Counted from the first letter of the stretch, positions 1 through 12,021 are shown. The stretch: DNA of 64,000 nt from Kalmusia sp. IMI 367209 (GCA_027946365.1 JAPEUQ010000012.1:496001-560000); one strand, 5' to 3'. Numbers and translations are program-made. Notes: generated by a model from the letters alone, not told the origin.

Positions 1-183
1 AATGCCATCTACCCGAGCACGAGGAATAAGTTGATTGCGCCGGGGCCGGTGGTCGAGAGGAAGTATGCGGCATGGATTGGCGGTAGTATACTGGCTAGTT
101 TGGGGAGCTTTCATCAGCTCTGGATTTCGAAGAAGGAGTATGAGGAGCATGGGCCCAACATCGTGGAGAAGAGATGTAGGTAG
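1..183 (+). CDS. ARP4: Actin-related protein 4 (Arp4), C-terminal end only
   Basis: The window opens inside an open frame that ends with TAG at 181-183; 60 residues are visible. The stretch [20 protein letters not shown] followed by [15 protein letters not shown] is the conserved C-terminus of the actin fold. The EYEEHG..IVEKRC ending resembles Arp4/BAF53 rather than conventional actin, which ends in an HRKCF-type sequence. Arp4 is a nuclear subunit shared by NuA4, INO80 and SWR1 chromatin complexes, from family knowledge. The start, the nucleotide-binding core and any introns lie upstream of the window. The gene converges on PUP1. Another nuclear actin-related protein is possible but less likely. 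Confidence 0.8.
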   Translation, partial: NAIYPSTRNKLIAPGPVVERKYAAWIGGSILASLGSFHQLWISKKEYEEHGPNIVEKRCR

Positions 184-486
184 AGTGTATGGGTTTCATT
201 AAGGATAGAGTGTCAAGTAGGACGGAGTATGGGTGTATGCGCAATACCATCAGGCGCACTTGAGGGGGTCAAAAACTTGTTACCATTAGAGTTCGTATAA
301 GTTCAGATATGATTAATCGTTGGATGATCTGCGAGTGTTCATTGCCTCGGGTTCTAGTGATCTATCCGCTGCTCTCGAGGGCGACTTTTGAAGTGCCCGG
401 CATGATGACCGGGCTATCATACATGCAGTCATACCAGATGCTAGTAGATGAGCCTAATGCCTTCCTTCCCCGCTTCATTGCCCGCT
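184..486. other. Convergent 3' intergenic region, ARP4/PUP1
   Basis: This 303-bp stretch separates two stop codons that face each other. I see no conserved coding sequence or RNA gene. It must hold the 3' UTRs and polyadenylation signals of both genes. Confidence 0.5.
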
Positions 487-1375
487 TCATGAGTCTACAT
501 CCATTGTTTCCGCCGTTGCTGTGACGCTGTCGTCCTGCAGCTCATGCACGGTAACGTACTTGCTTATCTCCTCCTTCTTGATGATCTTCTCGTTCAGCAC
601 CGCTGTAGTACCCTTCTGGAATTTATAGTTCCTTGCCTTTGCGCCACGCGTATTAGGCGTCAGGTAGTTCCGCATCAACGTCGTCTTCTCCTCGGTGATA
701 ACCGCCACATCCACATTACTTCCCGATCCCAAATCGTTCCAGATACCCGCCTGAATTGCATCCGAGCACAGCTTCACGGCATCATCCTTGGTGAGATTGC
801 TCTTCCACTGCGTCTCGAAGACGGACATGGCAGCCAGCGATCCGGAACCCATGGTCACATACGGCAGCTTGTCCGTGGAGCCGTGGGCGTGCACGGTGAA
901 GAGATGTGAGCCGGTGGGATCGACGCCCGCGACGACGAGATATGCACCAATGTGGCCCTGGTAGCGAAACAGGTGCTGCTTGAGCAGTGTCATGCAGGTG
1001 ACTACGCGGGGTTTGCGGCCCGTAGACAGGGCGTGTAGCTCGAGGTTGGAGGAGATGATTGCGGTGGTGAACTCGGTGTCGGCGGCGGTACCCGCGCCTG
1101 CACACCAAATCTGGGGAGCGATGTAATGCAGCTTCTCGCAGTTCTAATATACATAACCGTTAGAAGGCGATTCTGGTGTGGTTGTGGGGAGTGGAGTGTA
1201 CCTTGTCTGCCACTATGGGTCCGCTCGTCGCTCGGGTATCTGCCGCAATGACGACACCGCCGTCGAAGAGACAGCCTACAATGGTCGTTCCGGTGCTCGT
1301 CGCCTTGGGTAGTGGCACGCCCTGGGCGTGGAGGGCGGCATTGCGGTTGTGGTTGGAGAAGTCGAAGCCCGCCAT
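487..1375 (-). CDS. PUP1: 20S proteasome subunit beta-2 (trypsin-like activity)
   Basis: Two exons, 1202-1375 and 487-1143, are joined by a 58-bp intron in phase 0 (GTACAC..TAG) and encode 276 residues. The N-terminal propeptide ends at TSTG, so autocleavage exposes Thr30 as the catalytic nucleophile. The Asp17 and Lys33 equivalents are Asp46 and Lys62. The blocks [47 protein letters not shown] and [19 protein letters not shown] identify beta-2 (Pup1/PSMB7), which gives the core particle its trypsin-like cleavage. The C-terminal extension ends MDVDS. The start at 1375 gives the [12 protein letters not shown] beginning typical of fungal Pup1. The gene is divergent from NUP159 over about 500 bp. 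Confidence 0.95.
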
Positions 1376-1874
1376 GTCGGTGGTATTGTGCAGATCGAAT
1401 GAGTGATACTGTCAAGTTGTTATGGAGGTGTCCAAGGCTTCCCGGTGGAAATGCGAAAGGGCGAGGCAGAGTTAGAGGCGGCGGTAGGCAATCGTGAGGT
1501 TGACGCAGCTCGAATGCCTAGAGCTCGCTGGTAGGCCCGAGCTTCGGCTTGGCGGGATCGGCGCGTGCGTTGTTTGGTGAAAGAAAGTGTGGTGCAGCGT
1601 AGTGCTCTAAGCTCAGCTGTCTGCTTGTCGCTCTATTTGTCCAGAGCGCCAGGCCACCGCAATCGTAGCTATTTTCAATAAAAGCTTCGAACTCTTCCGC
1701 CAGAGCCCTCCTCGGCTCTCACGCTCCTTATCCTCAACTTCCGCCGCGCGACGGTCGCCAGCGAGCTCCGATGCGAGTATTCGACCACTAATTCGCAGAA
1801 CCCAGTCGCGCGAAATCCGACCAGAGTACCTCCTCGCCAGCAAGGCTTTCAGCTTCAGCCATCCGACGTCCAAA
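1376..1874. promoter_or_regulatory. Divergent promoter region, PUP1/NUP159
   Basis: This 499-bp region separates the divergent start codons of PUP1 and NUP159 and must carry both 5' UTRs and promoters. I saw no consensus TATA box and no Rpn4-type PACE element on either strand. Confidence 0.5.
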
Positions 1875-4800
1875 ATGCAGGCGGCTGTGAGCGTAGGGCC
1901 CGAACTGGAAGAAATCCAGCCAGAGGTAAACATGTGCAATTGCGGACTTTCAGAACAAGCAAAGCTAACGTGCATGTCTAGATTATTGGATTTTCTTCCT
2001 TGAGCCATGGCCTTGAAGGTCCTAAGAAACTCAAACTTTTGCCCTCTCCGTGGCCCAGCGAAAACGCGCCTCCCGCTTCCGCGACGTTGTTGAGCGTCGC
2101 ACCAAGACGCGGACTGCTTGCCGCAGCTTCGCCCGACAAGCTCATTCTAGCTTCTACAGAGAACGTTAGGAAAGCCTTTCAACAGCAGCCTGGAGACAAC
2201 GATGTCGTTACAAACTTCTCGCCAGACGCCACTATTTCGGTCCCACAGCTACGCCACGTAGCATTCTCTTCCGACGAAGACTTCCTAGTAATTAGTGCAG
2301 AAAGCGGCGGGGGTCTGGCAGTGTACGGGGTGGATGATTTGCTCAAAGGCAACACACAACCAGGGAACCAAATTAGCACGAATGCTCCCGTTCGAGCGCT
2401 ATTACCCAACCCGGCACATGGGCAGTACATGGCTGCTGTGTTGGATTCTGGACGGCTGGATATAATAGACATCGCATCCGGAGCGACGCAGGCTGTTCGC
2501 AATTCGGGCGTGGCATGCGTTTCGTGGAGCTTGAAAGGGAAGGCATTCGTGGCCGGCTTCAATGACGGAACTGCTGCAGTCTACCTCGTCGGTCAGTACG
2601 AGCAGGAAAAGGGCAGGGTTCCACGCCCACCCGAAGAGGCTGAGGACTATACTTGTGAGTACTTTGAATACATCAGTCCCACCAAAGAGCTAACAAGGAC
2701 AGTGTCGGGGGTGTACTGGCTGAATAACGAGGAGCTCTTCCTCATCCATTCTCCACCGGATACATCAGAAGATGCTCTATATCATTTTGTCTCCACGAAC
2801 AAGAACTATGACTCTTTTACATTCCGCAAGACGCCCTACCCGCTGCTGTTTCCGGCAATGGATGCTCCGCAACGTAATTCCCCACCTCGTTTTTCTCTCC
2901 AGAGATTACGAAAATGGGAACCGTATTTGAATGAGATGCTCGTTCTTACCGCTGCGGACTCAGCAGATGTTGCTGTGATCACACATTCAACGGAGTCGAT
3001 AGATCCGAAGGTCTCTGCCACCAATCAGTTCCAGAGCGCTGGTCTAGAAGACAGCAGAAAAGCAACGGTTCCTAGGAATCTTGCAGACGACGGAGACAGC
3101 ACTCTCATAGGAGAAGCTCTGGATCTATCTAGCAAAGAGAAAGTCTCGCAACCAAGTCGCCGGCTGGAAGAAATCACGGAATCACCCACTCCTCTACCAG
3201 CATACTATTTGCTTACTCATGAAGGCTTACTGGCAGCATATTGGGTCGTCTGGGATAAATCGCTCGAAGCCGGGACTCCCTACCATGGCCTCACGCATGC
3301 GGATTCACAGCCTGTCTCAACAACACCAGCCAAGCCTGCATCTCAAGAACCAAAACCATCATCAATATTTGGTCAAACGACACCGGCCGCTGCAGCTCCA
3401 CCTTTCGGAAACGGACAGCCAAAATTTGGAAGCCCTTCAGGCCCAGCGTTCGGCACCACTAGCTTTCCCAACACTGCGGCTACTACTAGCCAGCCAGGAA
3501 AGTCGTTGTTCGGAGCCGCAACTCCAATAAATAAACAGTCTCCTTGGGGCTCTACTTCACAAACACCGAGTACGCAGGCACCTAATCCATTCGCTGCTGC
3601 TGCAGGAGCATCAGGTTTCGCAAAATTCGGCGGCGGCACCCCCGGAGGTTCAGCATTCTCCAGCTTCAGCAGCAACAAAGATGGCCAGTCGGGTTTTGGA
3701 GCTCTTGGACAACAGAAGTCCGCATTCGCAGGTGCAGCCAACCCATTCGGCGGCCTTCAGTCAGAGAAAAGCTTTGCTTCCACAGTCACAGTGGACTCCA
3801 AATTGACTGGCACGGGCTCTACGCTGCAGTCCTGGGCCAATACGCCATCTCAACAAGGTGCATCCATATTTGGAAAGGCGGGAAACTCTTCTTTCGCCAG
3901 CTCATCCTTCGCGTCCACGCAATCGGGCTCGAGTGGTGCAGATGATGCACAGAATAGGCAGAGGGATGAGGCGACCCCGACACCCCAGTTTCCACCCCAG
4001 GCGAAGGGTCTTTTTGGCGAGAAGTTCACTCTCGGAACTACATTCAAGCCGGATGGTTCTGTGAAGGACGATGCGCCGACACCCGAAGCTTCGTCTGGGG
4101 GATCTCTTTTTGGGAATGGATTCAGCTCTGCTTTGGGTGGCACAGTCTCGAAACCTCCCGCGACTCCTACCAAACCTGAACCGAATGCGGGGTCACAGAA
4201 TGTGTCAACTACGCCAGCAACAGTCCCCAGACCCGCAAACTCGCTATTCTCTAATTCTAACACAAGGGAAGGCTCCTCAACTCCAAAAGCAGTCCCTACG
4301 AAAGAGCCTTTGCCGGATGACGCACCGCTACCTCCCGACTTCATTACCTCTAAGCCGTCCAAGACAGATGACGATATCCCACCTCTTGCTGGAAGCCCTG
4401 CCGTAAAGATAGAGGCGCCTTCTTCATCCGTTCCTTCATCACCTTTAGATGACGAAGATGATGGAGACCTCAGTGAAGAGGAGGGCGACGAGGGCGATGA
4501 TGAGGGAGACGACATCTCTGTTGAAGAGCAGGACGGTGATGAAGAAACTGAGGAGCCCTCACCATCAGATGCAATTCGCAAGGCGCGTGCGGGTAACTGG
4601 AGCTTCCAAGACAGCGTTAATCAGTCTCCTAGAGTATTTCCTGCTGCCCCAACGCCACCACCGACGGGACGAATATCTGCCTTGAACCAACAGACCGCTG
4701 GGCCAACGCAGTCGACTGCCCCGGCTGGCTTTCCTAAATCTCCATTGTCGTTTCCTCCACAGCAACAGTTCCGTTCTATCAGCCCCGTACGAGCGGCATC

Positions 4801-6043
4801 GACTTCAGTCATTGGTGGAACACGGAGGGAACCTTTGAGTGCATCTATCCAACAACATCAATCCAAGCCACCGACACCCCAGCCTCAGTTTTCTGATCTT
4901 ATTGACGATGAGGATGAGCGAATACGACAAGAGTTAGCGAGCGATATTGAACCTAGCAGAATCTTGGATCCGTTTATCGCTCGCCAAGAGTACACAGAAG
5001 CTGCCTTGGGCAAAACTGGTCACGCGGCCCAAATCGAGATTGTCTACAGGGACATCAACAGCATGGTGGACACGCTGGGTCTGAATTCGCGGTCACTCAA
5101 ATCATTCGTAGAATATCATGAGAGACCGCAACGCTACACTGAGCTCACGCGGTCTGCCCTGGAAGAGGTAGTAGAAGATGGTGTCGACGGAGACTGGTTT
5201 GAGAAGTGGTCTCTCGCTGAGGTTGACGACCTGAAAAGGCTAGAAGATGAACTCGAACAAGAGCTGGAAGAAGGACGGACGAAGAATATACTCGAGAAAC
5301 TCAGCAGGTTGGCTCGCCTGATTGTCGAAACATCGAAGCTCTCTTCAAAGGTTAATGAAGAACGTCGGCGCATCATCAATAGCAAAGATCCAGAGAAGCT
5401 CGAAGCACTCCGCAAAGCATCCTTGCCCAAAGAGCTCGCCGACCAACAAAAAGCACTACGCAGCGACTATGCGCAGCTTCTTACTTTGCTTGGCAAAGGT
5501 GAAGATGCATTGGTGCTGCTTCGGTCGAAACTTGTGTCCCATAGTGCTAAGAACGGAAATATCGAGGCAGTTCCTAGTGTCGAGGCAATCAAAAAGACGA
5601 TCAACAAACTCATCCAAATCACGGAAAGGAAGAACAACGAGATCACTTTACTTGAGTCCAAGTTCCGCAAGGTTGGTCTAGGCGAGTCCAGCCGCCCGAG
5701 TTCGTCGTCATCCCGCCAGGCGGCCACCCCGTTGCGACGCTCACGAGCCGCTCCTCGCAACGAGAGCCCGTTCGCTACGCCGCCCACAAACAGAAGCAGG
5801 ATGAGTCTGATGGAGCTGAATAGAGTTGCGTTGACGCCAGAGCCAGAAACCCCGAGCAAGGGATACGGTTTGTATTATACGCCGGAGGGCAGCCCCAGCA
5901 AGAATTTATCGGGAGTCGCGGACATGGTAGATAATGAATTGGACAGGCTTAGGGAGACGGCGAAGCGGAGGAGGAATATTGCGGAAAGCTTGGCATCTGC
6001 ACTAGCGGATAGGGGCGTGAAGAAGACCACTGTCGCTGCTTGA
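1875..6043 (+). CDS. NUP159: Nucleoporin Nup159/Nup214-like (FG repeats, cytoplasmic face of the pore)
   Basis: A short first exon, 1875-1925 (17 residues), is spliced over a 56-bp intron (GTAAAC..TCTAG) to 1982-6043, giving 1370 residues. The start at 1875 adds ELEEIQPE..IIGFSSLS, which leads into the conserved LLPSPWP of the N-terminal beta-propeller (about residues 1-400; docking site for the Dbp5 helicase in the family). Then come an FG-repeat zone with IFG, LFG, PFG and FGS motifs (about 475-775), a strongly acidic Asp/Glu patch (about 840-875), and a C-terminal helical coiled-coil region (about 1050-1320) that in Nup159 binds Nup82 and Nsp1. The order propeller, FG, acidic, coiled coil fits Nup159, which works in mRNA export. 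The tail carries phosphorylatable-looking SP/TP sites. Confidence 0.9.
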
Positions 6044-6492
6044 GTGGGTGGATGAGGGAGGTTCGATACGTGTATGAATAGGCGCTTAGGGGTTTGGATA
6101 CCATAGGGGAAAGCCCAGTATGACTGACTAAATTTGAGCGACCATTTGCATGTTTGGATACGAGCTTGTGGTACGAATAGCGCTCTGAATCTGTGTTCTA
6201 AGTAGTTAGTGTTGAAGTAATGAAGCGCTGCGAGACACAATGTTGAACAATGCAAGACTGCACTAATAGTGGCGCGTATTAAGCTAGCGTGACTAGCGCG
6301 ACGCGACATAGGTCGTGCCCGCGCCGGGCAGGGTCTACTTATTATCGTCGTCTGCACGGTCACCGCTCTTCTCCCAATCCATAACAAACATCTCACCTCC
6401 TCGCGCGTCAAGGCAAACCTTCCCAGGCTGATATCTTGACCCAGCACCGTCAGCACCCCGCTATTGTCTTACCTACCCCACATCTGTCAAAT
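6044..6492. promoter_or_regulatory. Intergenic, NUP159 3' end and ASF1 promoter
   Basis: This 449-bp gap lies between two plus-strand genes. It is not coding in any frame I find convincing. The last 150 bp are pyrimidine-rich, as is common just upstream of fungal start codons. Confidence 0.4.
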
Positions 6493-7480
6493 ATGTCTAT
6501 CGTGTCGTTGCTCGGCGTCGAGGTCAAGAACAATCCGACAACCTTTGACGCGCCATATGAGTTCTTGATTACTTTCGAGTGCCACGAGTCACTGCAGAAA
6601 GGTGATGGTCTTACGTCCCCTCTTGCAACACGCGTTGACAGCCCTTAGATCTCGAATGGAAGCTCACCTATGTCGGCTCTGCAACCTCGTACGCGGCCAT
6701 CCATGCTTCTTCAATAACACAGACGCTGACGATACTAGCAACGAGCACGACCAGGAGCTTGACTCCGTACTCGTCGGCCCCATCCCCGTCGGCGTGAACA
6801 AGTTCGAGTTCAAGGCTGATCCTCCAAACCTATCCCGCATCCCCAACAATGAGATCATCGGTGTGACGGTCATCCTCCTCAGCTGCAGCTATGATGACCG
6901 CGAGTTTGTGCGTGTCGGATACTACGTGAACAATGAATACACAGACGAGGCGCTCCAACTAGAGCCTCCGGCAAAGCCCATCATCGAGAAGGTGCGGAGG
7001 AACATTTTAGCTGAGAAGCCGCGAGTGACCCGCTTTGCGATCAAATGGTATGACTCGTGCATCATCGTAACCTAGGCAACTATTAATGGTGACAGGGATT
7101 CCGAGGAGTCGGCTCCACCCGAGTTCCCTCCTGACCAGCCCGAGGCCGATCTCAACGCAGATGGTGACCAGTACGGCATCGAGGAGGAGGAGGAAGAGGA
7201 GGAGGAAGAGACTGAGGGCACCGCCCCTGTCGAGGGTGAAGATGCTGCCATGGCTGGCGCAGAGGACACTGCTGGCCCCGCCGCTGAAGACGATGCCGCT
7301 TCAGAGGCTGGTAGCGAAGAGATCGATATCGAGGACAGTGAAGGCGATGACGACGAGGAAGAAGAAGTAGAAGAGGAAGGTGGCGACGACATGGAGATGG
7401 ATGACGGCGGGGCCGCGAACGGTGATCAAGCTCAACCTAAGCAGCCTGTCCAACCCAACCCGGATGTCATGGTCCATTAG
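6493..7480 (+). CDS. ASF1: Histone H3-H4 chaperone Asf1
   Basis: Four exons (6493-6601, 6649-6688, 6739-7047, 7096-7480) close in phase and give 280 residues. The first 155 residues are the immunoglobulin-like Asf1 core, with [64 protein letters not shown] and [16 protein letters not shown] all clear. The rest is an acidic Glu/Asp-rich tail ending PNPDVMVH, typical of fungal Asf1. The protein hands H3-H4 dimers to CAF-1 and HIR and supports H3K56 acetylation. Without splicing, the core is broken by stop codons, so all three introns are required. The exon of 40 bp is very small but encodes the invariant [13 protein letters not shown]. Confidence 0.96.
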
Positions 7481-9195
7481 GCTGGGCCATCGACCGTTCC
7501 TGGTTCCGAAAACACTCGCGTCCTCATCCCACCATCGCAACCCTCTACGAAGATCTCTTTACATCTACCGCGTATTACTGTGGCATATCCTTAAACTACA
7601 TCTTCCGGTCGAAGTCCACACGACTATTGAAAGAGTTGGTTTAGAAGCTGTCGTCTTCGAAGACAGCGGCACCGAGTTATGGCATTTCCCGTTCCGTTAT
7701 CGAACACATCACCATACCCTTTCTATTCCTTGCAGTAGTTGGAGAACGGCTCGGTGTACGGTAATACGGTGGCACCTAGTGATATACGGTGGTGCTCGCT
7801 TTACTTGAGCGTGGATAGACACCTGAATTGATTCTTTGAGCGTTGTGTATTTGTCCATCGCATCTTTGTAAAACAGTTTGAATTCCTTCTCGTCTGCCCT
7901 CTTTCGACTTTTTCCCTCTCCCTTTCCCACAGTCCCCAGGATACCATATGGATCTGTAGGATTACTACATCTCCCTAGCAATCTAGCTCGTGAGCTTATG
8001 TAAAGCGCTCACGATTCGACGTGGCACCTAGTGAGCCGGCTGTCGACACTTGCGCTCTGACGCTCACGAATCTGACGTGTTGCCAGACTGTAGCGCCAAT
8101 TCGGAAATTGACAGACGCCCTGCGTATGCATTGCCTGTCTTGGGTCAGGTTGCGAAATGTTTGATATAGTGTTTGTAAAGCATCGATAAGCTAGGTCGTA
8201 CTCGGATATGGAATCAAGTACTCGATTGGAGTCTAGGGGCAAAGAATGGATCAAATTACTCCACAATACGTAACACAGCGCCGAATTATTGATTCTGGGT
8301 GGCTAATCCTATATATACACACAATAAGTGAGGACGAACATCGCCATTCGAAGCGGTCGCGCAAGCCAAGCTGAGGTTTGTGAGCCACAACACGTATTTC
8401 ATTTCCCAGCACCGTATACACTTCAGCTATGGCCACAAATCGCTACTTGAGAGGCTAGGGTAACGCGAAACGTGTTGTATGCGGTGGCTCAAAGCGAGGT
8501 TTGCGGCTTCGACACGACACAGCCTCTTCAATGGCGGCGCAGCCTCGAGATGTCGCGAGAACTTGACCCGACGCGCCTAGCATGACGAACAATTATAGCA
8601 ATCAAGGTACCTGAACAGCGGGAGGGTGCGTCGACGGACGGGGCGCGTTGGATGACACCCGTGGGCCTTAGAGCGAAGGCCTTACCTGTCAGTTAGTCGC
8701 GATTGCGAGGCTACGCGGTTCCCAGGACGTCGGTGGATCCTAATACTCGAGACCTCCCGTCGATTCATCCTGGTCTGGCTGTTTCAGCAGTGAACGGCGC
8801 TTCCTTGCGTATTGTCCAGCGTCTACACTGATTGCCTGTCAAAATAGCACAGCCCCTCAGTCGACTTCCGCTTCTTCCCGCCGTTATTCGGATTCGATAT
8901 AACCGGACACCACCGCAGCAACGTCACGCTCGCAATCTTGCGTTCCCGTTGCGCGTGCGAAACGAAACCTAACAAAACAAGCTTGAAGGGCCGCATCGAG
9001 GACGGCCAGAGCTCCGCGTGCATACCCCGCCTAGTACGTAAGTTGATCATTCGGGCTGCCTTGCCCCCTCCGTCACACCTATTCATGAGCTTTTTCCACA
9101 ATTATACAAGGCGCCACCGCGAGCACCAGGCACGCTCCAGCATAGACAAAGGCTGACCGTCATAGCTGCGTGGGTAGGAGCTCCGCTTGCGAACA
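7481..9195. other. Long intergenic region between ASF1 and CHS4
   Basis: About 1.7 kb lack a recognisable gene; open frames are short and have no family signature. The segment next to CHS4 is probably its promoter and leader. A GTAAGT donor at 9038 paired with an ATACAAG acceptor ending at 9110 could be a 5' UTR intron, but no good branch point is visible, so this stays tentative. Confidence 0.4.
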
Positions 9196-12021
9196 ATGAG
9201 CTATCAGCAATCCCAGCCCCAGCTGGGGGCTACCTTCGTACCGGGGGGCTATGATGACTTTTACATGCCGGCGCCAGAGCCAGAGCTCATTTCTCCGGCA
9301 CCTCAGCGGTTCGTCTTACTCCCAGCGCTATGTGATTACCTCCTGCTGACACAGTCTTCGCGTGGTAGCATAATGCCAGAGGTGCCCGAAAACATGCAGG
9401 ATAACATTGCTCACATGGAATTAGAAGCCAACGGCCCGCGCAACCCACACGCGCCCATGTCGCCGCCAGCGCAAGGTTTCAATCAATCGCAAAACCAGTT
9501 TCCTCCGCGTGGGTCGAGCTACCAGGGCGATCAAAACTCCCACGGCAGCCAGGGGCAGTGGCCTTCACGACAGGCGAGCATTTCCTCCACGTTTAACCAG
9601 CCTCCAAACGTGCAACCGCAAACCATGCAGCAGCAGTCCTCGCATGACTACCACAGCTTCGCCCAATCGAGCGAAGCTCCCAACTTCTCCATATTCCCCA
9701 AATTGCCGAACCGACCGCCGAACGTTCCGCCGTCAGACGATGAGAAGGAGGCAGTATTGGAAAATGCACGCTTGCCAGTGCTCAACTCGAACGACCCGGA
9801 GATGCAGTTGGCGTGGGCTCAAGATGCCCTCCAGCACGTCGACATGGCACAGCTGCACGAGCAGCGGGTCGCCGAACTCCAAGGCGCCCGGCCTGCCACG
9901 CCCGCAGTCGAACACCAGCTGCGCGTCGACGCTATGAATGTGGTCGGGTTTTTGGCGGACCAGTTCCATCCCAAGGCGGAGTTCATGCGGGGTATGTGGC
10001 TCGAGTTCGGGAAGTTTGGACTACGCGTGGACAAGAAGGAGGCTTTTAAGAGCTATACCCGCGCGGCGCAAAAGGGATACGCAAGGGCGGAATACCGGAT
10101 GGGCATGCAGTTTGAGCAGTCCAATGACCCGATCAAGGCTCTTCAGCACTACAAAGCGGGCTCAGAAGCTGGTGACTCGGCATCGAACTACCGACTGGGC
10201 ATGATGACTCTGCTGGGTCAGCATGGGCAACAGCAGGACTTTGCTCGGGGCATTCAGCTGATTCGGCAGGCCGCAGCCACCGCCGATGAGAACGCTCCGC
10301 AGGGTGCCTACGTTTTGGGTATGCTCCAAGCCCGAGAGCTCCCCCAGATCAACGTCCCGGAAGCGTTTTTGCCGTACGACGAGAAAGCTGCCAAGCAGAA
10401 TATCGAGAAAGCCGCATATTTGGGCTTCGCGAAAGCCCAGCTGAAGATGGGATCCGCCTATGAACTATGCAGTCTAGGCTGTGAATTCAACCCCACGCTA
10501 TCATTGCATTACAATGCGCTCGCCTCGCGACAAGGCGAAGCTGAGGCAGACATGGCAATCAGCAAGTGGTTTTTGTGCGGATACGAAGGAGAGTTTCCCA
10601 AGAACGAGGAGTTAGCATATCAGTATGCGCACCGTGCTGCTGTGACGGGCTTAGCAACTGCTGAGTTTGCCATGGGCTACTTCCACGAGATTGGCATGCA
10701 TGTTCCTGTCAGCATCGACAAGGCTATGGAATGGTACGAGAAGGCTGCTCGAAACGGCAATAAAGATGCGGAAACGCGTATAGAAAGCATCTCGTCGACT
10801 CACCGGACTCTATCGAAGAAGGATCACGAGAAGGTTGCCATCAACCGAATCAAATCGCAGCACGGCTCCATGAAAGGCCAACGCCCAGCCAGACTGCAGA
10901 AGTTGGCTGCACCTGCCTTGCCAACGATTGAAAGCAGCCCTTCAGATTACGGAGATTCTCCTGGTGGTCAATTCCCTGATCGCCACTCTTCTACTACACC
11001 ATACCCTGTGTCAGATCAGCCGCCTGTGGTTGCGCCCGGCCCAGGACAAGCACCTTACCAACGTGCTCCTACAGTAGCACCGTATCCTTCAAACGACGGC
11101 CCACCCCGGATAGACGCCCAGATACCTAACATTGCAGGCGGGTTTGCTGCTGAGCTACGATCGGCCAGTGCTCGACCCCCGTCGCAGGCTTTCAACATCA
11201 ATCCACAAGTCTACGCCCAAGGTCCTAGTCCAAATGATCCTTCCTATGGTCGTGGAAGACCGCCACCACATGGAGCTAATTTGGGTCCTCTCCCCATACG
11301 TCCAGCCACGAGTGTGGATAGCATGGGCCGCGGTGGTGGACGTATGCCTAGCGGCGGGCTTCCTCCTGGACCTGGTGCATACAGACAACCTGGTGGACCA
11401 AGCGCTCAACGGCCCGAGGCGTACGATCGACCAGCAACTGTGCAACCTCTTGACATCGGCTTCAGTGCCCCAGAGGGTCGGAACAAGCTCCAGAAAGCTC
11501 ATAATGTCGGCCAGCCTGGAGGACCGCTCAAGAAACAAGCCACTTTACCTGACATTGGGTATGTTGCACCCTTGGAACCACGACAGCATACACGACCATC
11601 TACAGTCCAGCCAGGCCAGGAAAACAGGACGTCTTCTCGTCCAGATCGTCCTGGGACGGCAGGACCAGGACCTAGACCCGGGCAGAAACCGACGTCTCGA
11701 CCTGGATCTGCAGGGCGTCCGTCAGCGCACGACCCCTATCCACAAGGACCAAAGCCAGGTAAATCACCAGCACAGCAGCAGCAAGCACCACGGCCAAGCC
11801 CATCCCCGGCGGCAAAACCAGCGCAAGCGAACAAACCTCCCGCACAAGCAGCGAAACCTGCGGCGCCCAAGCCTCCAGCGGCTGCCGGACCAGGCAAGGG
11901 CCCCAAGACTTTTGACGAAATGGGCATCGGCCAAGCGCCCAAAGACAGTGATTGTGTAAGCTACTTTCTCTCCTCCTGTCCCGTCCCGATCCGCGCTGAC
12001 AACTTCCAGGTCGTGATGTAG
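9196..12021 (+). CDS. CHS4: Chitin synthase activator Chs4/Skt5 (Sel1 repeats, CaaX terminus)
   Basis: Exon 9196-11955 is joined to 12010-12021 by a 54-bp intron (GTAAGC..TTCCAG with branch-like GCTGAC), giving 923 residues that end in CVVM. The N-terminus is a low-complexity Gln/Pro region. Residues about 265-540 are a series of Sel1-like repeats (for example AFKSYTRAAQKGYARAEYRMG and AMEWYEKAARNGNKDAETRI). The C-terminal third is Pro/Gly-rich and disordered. Skt5/Chs4 proteins activate class IV chitin synthase at the bud neck or septum and are farnesylated in yeast at a CVIM box, so CVVM fits. The intron length is a multiple of three and has no stop, so an unspliced message also reads through to the same final VVM. 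A small 42-bp in-frame intron near 9310-9353 cannot be ruled out. Confidence 0.9.
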   Translation: MSYQQSQPQLGATFVPGGYDDFYMPAPEPELISPAPQRFVLLPALCDYLLLTQSSRGSIMPEVPENMQDNIAHMELEANGPRNPHAPMSPPAQGFNQSQNQFPPRGSSYQGDQNSHGSQGQWPSRQASISSTFNQPPNVQPQTMQQQSSHDYHSFAQSSEAPNFSIFPKLPNRPPNVPPSDDEKEAVLENARLPVLNSNDPEMQLAWAQDALQHVDMAQLHEQRVAELQGARPATPAVEHQLRVDAMNVVGFLADQFHPKAEFMRGMWLEFGKFGLRVDKKEAFKSYTRAAQKGYARAEYRMGMQFEQSNDPIKALQHYKAGSEAGDSASNYRLGMMTLLGQHGQQQDFARGIQLIRQAAATADENAPQGAYVLGMLQARELPQINVPEAFLPYDEKAAKQNIEKAAYLGFAKAQLKMGSAYELCSLGCEFNPTLSLHYNALASRQGEAEADMAISKWFLCGYEGEFPKNEELAYQYAHRAAVTGLATAEFAMGYFHEIGMHVPVSIDKAMEWYEKAARNGNKDAETRIESISSTHRTLSKKDHEKVAINRIKSQHGSMKGQRPARLQKLAAPALPTIESSPSDYGDSPGGQFPDRHSSTTPYPVSDQPPVVAPGPGQAPYQRAPTVAPYPSNDGPPRIDAQIPNIAGGFAAELRSASARPPSQAFNINPQVYAQGPSPNDPSYGRGRPPPHGANLGPLPIRPATSVDSMGRGGGRMPSGGLPPGPGAYRQPGGPSAQRPEAYDRPATVQPLDIGFSAPEGRNKLQKAHNVGQPGGPLKKQATLPDIGYVAPLEPRQHTRPSTVQPGQENRTSSRPDRPGTAGPGPRPGQKPTSRPGSAGRPSAHDPYPQGPKPGKSPAQQQQAPRPSPSPAAKPAQANKPPAQAAKPAAPKPPAAAGPGKGPKTFDEMGIGQAPKDSDCVSYFLSSCPVPIRADNFQVVM
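11956..12009 (+). other. In-frame terminal intron of CHS4
   Basis: The 54-bp segment starts GTAAGC and ends TTCCAG, with GCTGAC just upstream of the acceptor. It lies between the Cys codon and the Val-Val-Met-stop codons. Removal makes a CaaX box; retention inserts 18 residues after the Cys and destroys it. I infer splicing from the family's known CaaX ending. Confidence 0.8.

Noticed and set aside
3850..4581. 243-codon antisense open frame in NUP159
   Set aside because: It is Ser/Pro low complexity and mirrors the FG and acidic coding region on the other strand, so it is a shadow.
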